Assembly: GCA_044450785.1 (NCBI GenBank)
Contig: JBIOJM010000219.1
Span: forward strand, 1-17,201
Source of the DNA: JBIOJM01 sp044450785
GTDB taxonomy: Bacteria; Planctomycetota; Planctomycetia; Isosphaerales; Isosphaeraceae
Length of the DNA: 17,201 nucleotides
Reading direction: 5' to 3'
A program made the translations under genes and the position numbers. Positions 8,582 to 15,807 of this stretch are shown here, piece after piece (the first letter of the stretch is position 1; each line of letters starts with the position of its first letter). The notes under the pieces are model-generated. The model searched no databases. It was not told where the DNA came from and worked only from the letters and a program-made list of their open reading frames with translations.

Positions 8582-8827
8582 TCAGGTTCTGATGCTCGGT
8601 TTGAGGCGAATGATCCCGACATGTTCGGGGCGGGGCGGGTAAATTGCGTCGTATTGGTATTTTTCCAGAAGGGCGAGAAACGTGTCCGGCCCGTAGTCGT
8701 GCTCGATGTGAGCCCAGGGATAACCCCGCTGTTTTTCGTGACCTTCCCCCGAGGTTCTCTTGACGGTCCGCTTCGCCGCCGCTGCCCGGATCTGCTCGAC
8801 CACCGAGACGTGCCGACGGCTCGACAC
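8582..8827 (-). CDS. Small unknown protein, resembles the C-terminal piece of a methyltransferase
   Basis: An 81-codon ORF beginning at GTG (8825-8827), 6 bases after the FkbM stop, with GAGG centred about 6-7 bases upstream. It ends 83 bases before the next GT4 start. I do not recognise the protein as a named family. Its second half (WAHIEHDYGPDTFLALLEKY, then YDAIYPP and VGIIRLKP) has the strand-helix-strand rhythm of the last elements of a Rossmann methyltransferase: compare FIFEFHPP...IKNLF...GFQ...WVVAFEN at the end of the neighbouring FkbM protein. It contains no SAM-binding motif. It may be a small functional protein, or the surviving tail of a second methyltransferase. The protein-like composition of its second half and the good ribosome-binding site argue for translation, but the length and lack of a family hit leave real doubt. 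Confidence 0.45.
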   Translation of the reverse strand: MSSRRHVSVVEQIRAAAAKRTVKRTSGEGHEKQRGYPWAHIEHDYGPDTFLALLEKYQYDAIYPPRPEHVGIIRLKPSIRT

Positions 8828-8833
8828 CGCACC

Positions 8834-9634
8834 TCAGAGGACGCGCGAATTCTCGAAAGCCACCACCCAACCCTCTCGCGCCCGTTCCTGGAATCCGACC
8901 GATTGAAGCTGGGCGAAGAGGTTCTTGATCCGGGCGGGGCCGAGGGCCGGGGGATGGAATTCGAAGATGAACCAGCGGATCCGGGAACCAAGGACATCGG
9001 ATTCTCGTTCGACGAGGCTCGCCTCCGCCCCCTCGATGTCGGCGATCAGGCAGGCCGTTGGAAAACCCGCCTCCTCCAAAAGGCGCCCGAGCGTAATGGA
9101 GGGCACTCGGACGCTCCGGCGGCTCATCGGCTCGAGACTTCCGGCGAGGAAAGTGGATCCGTTATAGAAGTCGACCTGGTCCGAATCGTAGCTCAGCGCG
9201 GCATGCCTCACGGTGAACTGGCAATGGTTGAGGTCGCGGTTGAACGAGAGGGTCGGGATAAGTGAAGGATTAGCCTCGACGACGATGTGCTGCTCCGGGC
9301 GGATCAGGACCCGGTTCGTGAAGCAAGCAACGACCCCGATCGCACCTCCCAGCTCGATTACCGGCAGATCCGCTGGCAAGAACCGGTTGATCAGCAACCT
9401 TTCGAACAGCTCATAGCTCCCGTCCGCTAATGTGCTCTTCATTCGGACGTGGATCGTCGGATTATCCACCGAGAACACGAGGCCGGACATCTCCACCCGG
9501 TTTCCCCGGGCTTCGATCCGCCGACCAACCAACCAGGCGCGAATGACCCGGCTCAAGACCCGGCCCAGTCCCTCAGCGCGAGTTCGTTCCCAGAGCCTGC
9601 TCATTCTCCACCGCGAGACGGGTGCAGTTACCAT
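8834..9634 (-). CDS. FkbM-family SAM-dependent methyltransferase
   Basis: 266 residues from the ATG at 9634, chosen because GGGGGAG sits 6 bases upstream and the start then overlaps the upstream GT4 stop by only 7 bases; an in-frame start at 9703 would overlap by 76. The SAM-binding region is VIELGGAIGVV (92-102), unusual only in reading GGAIG where many relatives have GAxxG. Further features are VVEANP (118-123, acidic end of beta-2), LIADIEGAEASL (196-207, the hallmark D-IEGAE of the family) and FEFHPPAL (224-231). FkbM enzymes O-methylate sugars or polyketides. In this locus it most likely methylates a hydroxyl of the glycan, either internally or as a chain cap. It lies between a GT4 and a small ORF that follows 6 bases after its stop. 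Confidence 0.88.
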   Translation of the reverse strand: MVTAPVSRWRMSRLWERTRAEGLGRVLSRVIRAWLVGRRIEARGNRVEMSGLVFSVDNPTIHVRMKSTLADGSYELFERLLINRFLPADLPVIELGGAIGVVACFTNRVLIRPEQHIVVEANPSLIPTLSFNRDLNHCQFTVRHAALSYDSDQVDFYNGSTFLAGSLEPMSRRSVRVPSITLGRLLEEAGFPTACLIADIEGAEASLVERESDVLGSRIRWFIFEFHPPALGPARIKNLFAQLQSVGFQERAREGWVVAFENSRVL

Positions 9635-10893
9635 GGAGCGCTCCCCCGGGACGGGTTTGCCCCGACGAATCCCGGCGCTGGACATTCGAGACAATCGAAC
9701 CACACTCGCTCGAGCCGTTCGGCCAAGGTATCCCAGTCGTAACGGTCGAGCACGAAGGCTCGGCTGCGCCCGGCCATGGCACGGGCCGGCCGCGGGTCTC
9801 GGATGGTCGCCAGCAGGGCCTCGACCATTAACTCGGGGGCGTCGGCCGCGATGTAATTCTGTCCCGGCACCAGCTCCAATCCTTCAGCGCCCACGCGGGT
9901 CGAGATCACCGGCAGTCCTGCAGCCATCGCCTCGAGGATCTTGAGCCGCGACCCTCCGCCGATCCGCAAGGGGACAACCATCGCCCCGCTTCGGGCCAGG
10001 TAGGGCCGAACGTCCGGCACGTCCGGGTGCAGCTCGACGCCGGGTAAGTCCCGGACCCTCTGGACGAGAGCCGGGGGGGGCTTGCGACCGACCAAAAGCA
10101 GCCGGGCAGCGGGCTCCGCGGCCCGCACCGCCGGGAAGATCAAGTCCAGCAGCAGGCCGACCGCGTCGAGATTCGGCCGCCAGTCGAGGCTGCCCAGGAA
10201 GAGGATCGTCCCAGGGTCGGGGTCCCGCCGCACCGCCTCGAAGTAGCCCCGGTCGATGCCGTTGTCCACCACATCCACCTCCCGGCCGCCGAACCGATCC
10301 CGGATCAGCGCCGCGTCGTGCTCGCTGACGGCCACAACCCGGGTCGCCGCGGCGAACGCGCGCCGCTCGAACCGCTCGAATTTCCGCCATTGCTGCTTGA
10401 TGTACCAGCGCCTGAGGAGGGCGGTTTCGTGCTCGTGGTAACGCTGCCAGATCATGGATTCGATGTTCTGCGCAACGACAACCCTGGGGCGACCTTTCAG
10501 GCCGGCGACCGCATCGGCGAGGACGGTCGATTCCACCTGCCAAAGGTCGACTCGATGACATCGGGCATGCGCGTGGACCGCCCCGCGGAGTGCCGTGCTG
10601 CAATGAGACGCGACGGAATAAGGGACGGCAGAGGCCAGGTTGGCCGCCAGTCGGCCGTAGAAACGGGGGCCGGATTTCGCCGCAACTGCCCGGTCGACGA
10701 GGACCGTCTCAATCCCTCGTTCGCGCAGGAATCGGGCCGCTTCGGCCGACTCGTCGCTGCGATGGGCGATGATGGTTATCTGGTGCGCGCGGGCCAAGCT
10801 GAGAGCCAGGTTCAAGGTCCGGATCCGGCCCCCGGTCGTGGGCGGGCTGGGCAGCTCCGAGGCGACCATCACTACCTTCAACGACCGGATCAT
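9628..10893 (-). CDS. Glycosyltransferase family 4
   Basis: 421 residues. The N-terminal half opens KVVMVASELPSPPTTGGRIR, with the Gly-Gly-x-Arg loop typical of GT4 enzymes in exosortase and stalk-polysaccharide loci. The middle has VVVAQNIES (138-146), RVVAVSEHDAALI (185-197) and VVDNGIDRGYF (208-218). The donor domain has ILFLGSLDWRPNLDAV (230-245), LLLVGRKPPP (265-274), VVPLRIGGGSRLKILEAMAAGLPVI (306-330) and STRVGAEGL. GGGSR...LE replaces the common EG...LE, as usual in this subgroup. The sugar is unknown. The ATG at 10893 has GGAG about 10 bases upstream. Bases 10073-10080 are a G8 run (C8 in the coding strand, codons for Pro-Pro-Pro), where slippage would shift the frame. It follows the truncated acyltransferase by 96 bases and overlaps the FkbM gene by 7. 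Confidence 0.9.
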   Translation of the reverse strand: MIRSLKVVMVASELPSPPTTGGRIRTLNLALSLARAHQITIIAHRSDESAEAARFLRERGIETVLVDRAVAAKSGPRFYGRLAANLASAVPYSVASHCSTALRGAVHAHARCHRVDLWQVESTVLADAVAGLKGRPRVVVAQNIESMIWQRYHEHETALLRRWYIKQQWRKFERFERRAFAAATRVVAVSEHDAALIRDRFGGREVDVVDNGIDRGYFEAVRRDPDPGTILFLGSLDWRPNLDAVGLLLDLIFPAVRAAEPAARLLLVGRKPPPALVQRVRDLPGVELHPDVPDVRPYLARSGAMVVPLRIGGGSRLKILEAMAAGLPVISTRVGAEGLELVPGQNYIAADAPELMVEALLATIRDPRPARAMAGRSRAFVLDRYDWDTLAERLERVWFDCLECPAPGFVGANPSRGSAPW

Positions 10894-10989
10894 GCGACTT
10901 CACTCCACCACCGTCGAGAATTTGGCCGGATCGGGTGTCGAGCCCTCCGCCTTGGAACCGGCCGTGGACCAACGATCAACCTAGCTGCC

Positions 10990-11382
10990 TCACAACGCAA
11001 CGCCTCGTACGGGGCGACCATCCGGCGGACGTCGATCCGTTTCCTCCCAGCGGTTCAGGAATCCGAACGAGGGGTTGCCCGACAACCGGACGTCGTCGCC
11101 CAGGATGATCCTCCCATAGCCCTGAATGAACTGGAGGAGTTCGATCGCCAGGCCTGGCCGGACAGCCGCACACTGGCTGCGAAACGGGGGTTCGAACCAG
11201 AGCAACCGCAACGACCAGAGCCAACCCTCGCGCACCCCGATGTGAAGGGCGGAAAGCACGCGATACGAAGGCCGGTAATTTGGGCCTACGGGCACGTGAA
11301 GTCGAGGTGTCGCCAGCGCCAGTCGCTCCAGGCTGCCCCAGCCCGGTCCCTTCCCTCGCCGGAGCAGAATGAGCGGATTCAT
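10990..11382 (-). pseudogene. Truncated acyltransferase: N-terminal part of a hexapeptide-repeat (LbH) family protein
   Basis: A 130-residue ORF whose ATG overlaps the upstream GT4 stop as ATGA (11379-11382), with GGAGG 7 bases before it, so it is well placed for translation. The stretch GWLWSLRLLWFEPPFRSQC..., followed by a GYGRIILGDDVRLSG segment and PSFGFLNRW, matches the way acyltransferases of the left-handed beta-helix group begin. In such proteins a hundred or more residues of hexapeptide repeat, with the catalytic His, normally follow. Here the frame ends 17 residues later in an Arg/Pro-rich tail (EETDRRPPDGRPVRGVAL), and only 96 bases remain before the next gene. Neither other minus-strand frame restores hexapeptide repeats, so the 3' part seems deleted rather than merely frameshifted. 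It is probably a dead O-acetyltransferase of the glycan, though a reduced protein may still be made. A sequencing error cannot explain the missing length. Confidence 0.6.
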
Positions 11383-12641
11383 CGGGCTGCCTCCGACACC
11401 GAACGTTCGTCGAGCTTGAAGCATACGGCATCCAGGCAAGAATCCAGCAAGGCGGCCAACTCGCCCGCGAGGTGCTTGCGCGTGAATCGGGATTGGAGGG
11501 GCTTGTCGTGCCCGCCGCAACGGGCGGTCGCGGGGTCTTGCAGCAACTCCGTCAAGGCGCGTCGGATCGCCTCGGCATTGAGGGGCGACGCGATGCGATG
11601 GGGGACACCACTCTCGTTCAGGACCCAGGCGACATCGCTGTCGAGCTCGGCGAGGGCCAAGATCGGCCGCCCGGCTCCGATGTATTCGTAGAGCTTGGCG
11701 GGGACGCCGGCCTGCCGCCCGGGAGTGTCCATCAGGAGCAGGAGATCCGCCTGCACCGTGGCCCGGATCGCTTCGCTGTAGGGCATCTGCTCTTCCAGCG
11801 ATACCGACGTGTTCATGAATACGTGAACATTATCTTGAATTTCCTGCTTCTTCTGCTCATCCAGGAAGTCGCCGATGAACCGCACCCGGAGCCTTTTGCC
11901 CGCGACCGACGCGGGCTCGAGCCGCTGGATCGCCTCCAGAAACGGGCCCGGCGAACGGTTGGCATAGATCGTGCCGGTGTGGATGATTTCGATGGTTGAG
12001 CCGGTCAGAGGCGGGACCGGGTTCGGTTCGAAGGGCTCGGGATCATAACCATTGGTGATCGAACTCATCTTCGACGCGAATTGGGGATAGGCGTGACACA
12101 AGAGGTCGCACGCCCTCGGTGTGTTGGCCACGATCGCCTCAGCCTCGTGCATCACGCTCAGCTCGGCTCTCGCTTCCCGCCACGGCACCTTCCGGCGGGT
12201 CTGGGAAGGATCACCGGCAACCCACGGATCGCGGAAATCGGCCACCCAGGGCAGACCCGTCCAGCGACGGAGATGGCGCCCGAGCAGGTGGATGGAATGG
12301 GGGGGGCCCGAGGTCAGCACGGCATCGGGTTGATGCCGGCGGATCGCCCGGTAGCAGGCGGCCGCGGCCGAGGGCAGCCAGACCCGTTCATGGAAGAGCC
12401 TACGCATCGGCTTCCAGATCAAGCCATCCGGGTAAGGGACATGGTGAACCGCCGTCTCGGGTGGCACTCGCCCCAGAAGCGCCTCGTCCGTCGGCTCCCA
12501 CGGGAGTCGGGGCGGAGCGACGACGACACTTTGCCAATCGAACCGGGGAAGGTGCTGTACGAATCCGAGCATGCGGAACGCCCCACTCGCCGCCGACGGT
12601 GGGAAATGGTAGGTGAGGACGAGCAGCTTGCGATGGGGCAT
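11379..12641 (-). CDS. Glycosyltransferase family 4-like protein
   Basis: 420 residues. It begins MPHRKLLVLTYHFPPSAASG, the YHFPP/YYFPP signature of a GT4 subgroup found in capsule and exopolysaccharide clusters. Later features are VLTSGPPHSIHLLG (about 118-131), WVADFRDPWV, AIVANTPRACD, SITNGYDPEPF, IIHTGTIYANRSPGPFLEAI (the TGxxYxxRxP motif of this subgroup) and GVPAKLYEYIGAGRPILAL, the donor-binding site with Glu in KLYEY. The acceptor is likely a lipid-linked intermediate; the sugar is unknown. The ATG at 12641 has AAGGAA about 9 bases upstream and follows the WecB stop by 34 bases. A G8 run at 12299-12306 (C8 in the coding strand, codons Gly-Pro-Pro) is a possible slippage site. Its stop is coupled (ATGA) to the truncated acyltransferase. 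Confidence 0.9.
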   Translation of the reverse strand: MPHRKLLVLTYHFPPSAASGAFRMLGFVQHLPRFDWQSVVVAPPRLPWEPTDEALLGRVPPETAVHHVPYPDGLIWKPMRRLFHERVWLPSAAAACYRAIRRHQPDAVLTSGPPHSIHLLGRHLRRWTGLPWVADFRDPWVAGDPSQTRRKVPWREARAELSVMHEAEAIVANTPRACDLLCHAYPQFASKMSSITNGYDPEPFEPNPVPPLTGSTIEIIHTGTIYANRSPGPFLEAIQRLEPASVAGKRLRVRFIGDFLDEQKKQEIQDNVHVFMNTSVSLEEQMPYSEAIRATVQADLLLLMDTPGRQAGVPAKLYEYIGAGRPILALAELDSDVAWVLNESGVPHRIASPLNAEAIRRALTELLQDPATARCGGHDKPLQSRFTRKHLAGELAALLDSCLDAVCFKLDERSVSEAAR

Positions 12642-12675
12642 GCGCCTGTTTCCTTCGGTGCTGAAGACCCGGCCG

Positions 12676-13749
12676 TCAGGCCGTGAGGATGTCGACGATC
12701 CGTGCGGCCGCCCGGCCGTCCCAGAGATCGGGGACCCGGCCGGCAGGGGGCGGGTCGGACAGCACTTTCCTCGCCGCGGCCACGATTCGCTGGGGGACGA
12801 GACCGACCAGGTGATTCGTCCCCTGATCGATGGTGATCGGCCGTTCGGTGTTGGTCCTCAACGTCAGGCAGGGCACGCCCAGGACCGTCGTTTCTTCCTG
12901 GATCCCTCCGGAATCGGTCAGGACGAGCCGGGCCTCGGCCAGCAGCTTCATGAAGTCGAGATAACCCAGCGGCTCGGTCACGATCAGTCCCGGCATGACG
13001 GCCAGGTCGTGCCCTTCGAGCGCCTTGCGGGTGCGGGGGTGGACCGGGAAGACGATCGGCAGCTCGCGCTGGATCCGGCCGATTGCCGATAGGATTCCGG
13101 AGAGGACTCCGGGGTCGTCGACATTGGCCGGCCGGTGCAGAGTCAGCACGCCGAAGGGGTGACCGATCAGACGCAGGTGGTCCCGGATCGGTGAGCGGCG
13201 GCTCAGCTCCCGGCAGGCCAGCAAGGTGTCGATCATCACGTTGCCGACCAAGAAAATGCAATCCTTCGGGACTCCCTCCCGCCGCAGGTTTTCCACTCCG
13301 CTCCGCTCGGTCACGAACAGCCAGTGGCTGACCGCGTCGGTGAGGATACGGTTGATTTCCTCGGGCATGGTTCGGTCGAAGCTGCGCAGGCCCGCCTCGA
13401 CGTGGGCCACCGCGACGCCCAGCTTGACGGCCGTCAGGGCGCAGGCGATCGTCGAATTGACGTCGCCGACCACCACCACCGCATCGGGCCGCTGGTCGAG
13501 CACGACTGGCTCGAACCGCTTCATGACCTCGGCGGTCTGGCAGGCGTGGCTACCCGACCCCACACCCAGATCGATGTCCGGGCGCGGAATCTTCAGCTCC
13601 TCGAAGAACAGCTTCGACATCCGCTCGTCATAATGCTGGCCGGTGTGGACGAGGTAGGCATCGATGTCGGTACGGCGACTGATCTCCCACATCAGCGGGG
13701 CGATTTTCATGAAGTTGGGCCGCGCGCCGGCGACGACAACGAGCTTCAT
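12676..13749 (-). CDS. wecB: UDP-N-acetylglucosamine 2-epimerase (non-hydrolysing)
   Basis: 357 residues from the ATG at 13749, typical length for WecB/MnaA. It converts UDP-GlcNAc to UDP-ManNAc, a donor or precursor for surface glycans. Motifs in order are VVVAGARPNFMKIAPL (4-19), VHTGQHYDERM (34-44), VVVVGDVNSTIA (91-102), HVEAGLRSFDRTMPEEINR (116-134, catalytic acidic residues), TLHRPANVDD (203-212), FPVHPRTR (234-241), TDSGGIQEE (278-286) and RTNTERPITIDQGTN (298-312). All catalytic and UDP-binding elements are present. The frame stays open to 14037, but those 96 codons lie inside the methyltransferase gene and precede the invariant N-terminal strand. The start overlaps the methyltransferase stop as ATGA (13746-13749), with GAGG 7 bases upstream. 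No UDP-ManNAc dehydrogenase (WecC) is seen in the window. Confidence 0.95.
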   Translation of the reverse strand: MKLVVVAGARPNFMKIAPLMWEISRRTDIDAYLVHTGQHYDERMSKLFFEELKIPRPDIDLGVGSGSHACQTAEVMKRFEPVVLDQRPDAVVVVGDVNSTIACALTAVKLGVAVAHVEAGLRSFDRTMPEEINRILTDAVSHWLFVTERSGVENLRREGVPKDCIFLVGNVMIDTLLACRELSRRSPIRDHLRLIGHPFGVLTLHRPANVDDPGVLSGILSAIGRIQRELPIVFPVHPRTRKALEGHDLAVMPGLIVTEPLGYLDFMKLLAEARLVLTDSGGIQEETTVLGVPCLTLRTNTERPITIDQGTNHLVGLVPQRIVAAARKVLSDPPPAGRVPDLWDGRAAARIVDILTA

Positions 13750-14519
13750 GAGGAGGCCTCGTGGACTGTCTTCAAAATGAGTCCGTTGGGTGGGCTGGTT
13801 GGGGTCACGACAGTCCCAGCGGAAACGACGCTCGAATCCTGTTCGATGATTCGATCGTTCCGCACGCCATCCGCGAGAAAGAATAGAGTCGTTTCGCCGG
13901 GCGTCGAATAAGGGCTTTTGAAGGTCATGATATCGAGATCGTGAAAGAAAGGCCCGTAGCGAGCCCTGACTTCCTCGGCATCTCGAAAGTAACGGACGTG
14001 GCCCGGATACGCGAAGTTTGGTACCGAGCAGATGCATCGTCTTCCATGAGTGAAACGCGACATGGTCAACAAATCATCCTCGATGTGCTCGAGAACCTCG
14101 GTGCATATAATGACCTCATGCTCGACCTCGGAGTGCAGTCTAGTCGTTCGAGCGTCACCGACGAAGAAACGCCCGCCCGGAGCGTTCTTCCGAGCCATTG
14201 CGATAGCTGTGGCACTGAAATCAAGGCCCACGTAATCCTCGACGCCCTGCTCCAGCAACATCGCGGCGAGTTGGCCTGGGCCGCAACCGATCTCCAGTAC
14301 TCGGCGCATACCCGCCATTCGGAGCCGATCCGTGATCACCGCCCATAGGAAATAGTAAAATGAACGATAGTAAGGCTGCTGATAAACGCCGGCCTCATCA
14401 TAGAGCCTATCGTACCAATCCGACGTTTTTTCCGACCGTTCTCTGGTCACGCTTCCAGGGTAAAGGCCGAGCCGACGTCTTAACCCATGCAGAATCTGTT
14501 GAAAACCTGCGGCAATCAA
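13746..14519 (-). CDS. Class I SAM-dependent methyltransferase
   Basis: 257 residues from a TTG at 14519. The proposed start forms a TTGA overlap with the Wzt stop and has GAGGA 7 bases upstream. Longer starts (ATG 14567, 14588) would overlap Wzt by more than 50 bases and add residues without domain character. The fold is a Methyltransf_11/23-type Rossmann: VLEIGCGPGQLAAMLLEQG (motif I, about 74-92), VGLDFSATAIAMARKNAP (97-114), FFVGDART (118-125), IICTEVLEHIEDDL (137-150, the EVLEHI motif) and CICSVPNFAYPGHVRYF (162-178). DWYDRLYDEAGVYQQ near the start resembles sugar and polyketide methyltransferases. In ABC-exported glycans a methyltransferase beside Wzm/Wzt often caps the chain to stop growth and mark it for export, and the position here, between Wzt and WecB, would fit. 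The exact target is not readable. Confidence 0.88.
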   Translation of the reverse strand: MIAAGFQQILHGLRRRLGLYPGSVTRERSEKTSDWYDRLYDEAGVYQQPYYRSFYYFLWAVITDRLRMAGMRRVLEIGCGPGQLAAMLLEQGVEDYVGLDFSATAIAMARKNAPGGRFFVGDARTTRLHSEVEHEVIICTEVLEHIEDDLLTMSRFTHGRRCICSVPNFAYPGHVRYFRDAEEVRARYGPFFHDLDIMTFKSPYSTPGETTLFFLADGVRNDRIIEQDSSVVSAGTVVTPTSPPNGLILKTVHEASS

Positions 14520-15793
14520 GGTGTGGTCCTCGTCAAATGAAATCCACCGGTTCCGACGTATTCCCATTTCGAGGGGGCGACGCAGCAACCGCGCTGAAAT
14601 CCTCTCCCCTCCGAGAAAAGTTCCCCATCGACGACAGAAAAGTGTAGTGCACGCTCCTCGGAATCGACCTCGCTACCCCCGACAGAGAGAGCCACCTTGA
14701 CCCAGTAGTCTCCCGGCGCCATCGGAAATTCGGATATTCGGCAGTCCACGGCGCACCGTCCTTCAACCCGTTCGATGGCGACCCGTGACTGAGGCGTGTG
14801 TACCGTAAGCATCCGCTGGCCGTTGGCATCGTCGATGCCCAGGCCGAGAGTCGGGTTTGAAATGGGCTGCGTCGCCTCGATGCTGATTCGAAGTTGGAGC
14901 AGCCCGCCCAGTCGGATGAAATTGGTGGGAACTCCCTCGGCGTCCAGGAGTGTGGCCGATCGGAGCAGGCGGCCCTCCCCCCGGAAAGGCGCTCCGCCCT
15001 CGGCCTGCAGGGCCATGGCTCGACGCCGGTACTCACCGATCAGATCGGTCACATCTCCGTCGCGGACAACCTGTCCTTCTTCAAGCAGAATCGCGCGGGT
15101 GCAGAGGGACTCCACCGCCGGCATATTGTGGCTGACGAACAGCACCGTGCGGCCAGTTCGCCCGACTTCCTTCATTCGGCCCAGGCATTTGCGCTGGAAG
15201 GCCATGTCGCCGACGGCCAACACTTCGTCGACGATCAGGATCTCGGGCTCGAGGTAGGCCGAGACCGCGAACGCCAGCCGGACGTACATCCCGCTGGAAT
15301 AACGTTTTACAGGCGTATCGAGGAACCGTTCTACCTCTGCGAACGCCACGATCTCGTCGAACTTCCGGTCGATCTCCCGGCGGCTCATCCCCAGGATGGC
15401 CCCGTTGAGGTAGATATTCTCCCGCCCCGTTAGTTCCGGGTGGAAGCCAGTGCCCACCTCCAGCAAGCTTCCAACGCGCCCCCGCAATTCCACCTGCCCG
15501 GTCGTCGGCTTAGTGATCCGGGAGAGGATCTTGAGCAGGGTCGATTTGCCGGCGCCGTTGCGACCGACGATGCCGACCACCTCCCCGGGCTGGATCTCGA
15601 AATCGGCATTCCGGAGGGCCCAGAAGTCCTCGCTCGGGTCGGCGATTGCCCGACCCAGGAGTCGACGCCAGGGGGCCGATGCAAGCCGGACCAATTCCTC
15701 CTGGAGGGTCCGATAGCCGAAGTTGCCGCGCGGCGCGGCGCGGCTGATGTGGTATCGTTTTCCCAGTCGTTCCGCGCGGCAGGCATACGTCAT
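14516..15793 (-). CDS. wzt: Polysaccharide ABC exporter ATPase with C-terminal glycan-recognition domain (Wzt type)
   Basis: 425 residues. The nucleotide-binding domain (about 1-260) has GIVGRNGAGKST (Walker A, 74-85), a Q-loop region near GTGFHPELTGRENIYLNG, YSSGMYVRLAFAV (signature, 165-177), LIVDEVLAVGD (Walker B and D-loop, 186-196) and H222 (switch). The insertion between strands 1 and 2 (residues about 18-58, NFGYRTLQEELVRLA...DFWAL) is typical of Wzt/TagH exporters. Residues about 270-420 form a beta-rich Wzt_C-like domain (LLRSATLLDAEG, LQLRISIEA, LGLGIDDANGQRML, APGDYWVKVALS) that in characterised homologues binds the capped end of the exported glycan. The protein works with the permease encoded 14 bases upstream, at the inner membrane. 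The ATG at 15793 places the start at the canonical N-terminus; its ribosome-binding site is weak. Confidence 0.94.
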   Translation of the reverse strand: MTYACRAERLGKRYHISRAAPRGNFGYRTLQEELVRLASAPWRRLLGRAIADPSEDFWALRNADFEIQPGEVVGIVGRNGAGKSTLLKILSRITKPTTGQVELRGRVGSLLEVGTGFHPELTGRENIYLNGAILGMSRREIDRKFDEIVAFAEVERFLDTPVKRYSSGMYVRLAFAVSAYLEPEILIVDEVLAVGDMAFQRKCLGRMKEVGRTGRTVLFVSHNMPAVESLCTRAILLEEGQVVRDGDVTDLIGEYRRRAMALQAEGGAPFRGEGRLLRSATLLDAEGVPTNFIRLGGLLQLRISIEATQPISNPTLGLGIDDANGQRMLTVHTPQSRVAIERVEGRCAVDCRISEFPMAPGDYWVKVALSVGGSEVDSEERALHFSVVDGELFSEGRGFQRGCCVAPSKWEYVGTGGFHLTRTTP

Positions 15794-15807
15794 TGATCTG
15801 CGATTGC

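Noticed and set aside
8499..8870. N-terminal extension of the GT4 at 7332-8498
   Set aside because: The added 124 residues are Arg/Pro/Ser-rich and overlap the small ORF and the FkbM end in another frame. The GT4 core starts exactly at the internal ATG.
10890..11055. Third minus-strand frame that might continue the acyltransferase
   Set aside because: The translation (IDVRRMVAPYEALRCEAARL and an Arg-rich tail) shows no hexapeptide repeat, so a simple frameshift does not rescue the protein.
10318..11691. 457-codon open frame on the plus strand
   Set aside because: It spans parts of two clear GT4 genes and the acyltransferase remnant on the opposite strand, and its product has no recognisable motif or ribosome-binding site.
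12419..13261. 280-codon open frame on the minus strand within wecB
   Set aside because: It is a different frame of wecB with a low-complexity Arg/Pro/Gly product; wecB itself is unambiguous.
13750..14037. N-terminal extension of wecB
   Set aside because: It lies within the methyltransferase coding sequence and precedes the invariant WecB first strand. The ATG at 13749 has a ribosome-binding site and an ATGA overlap.
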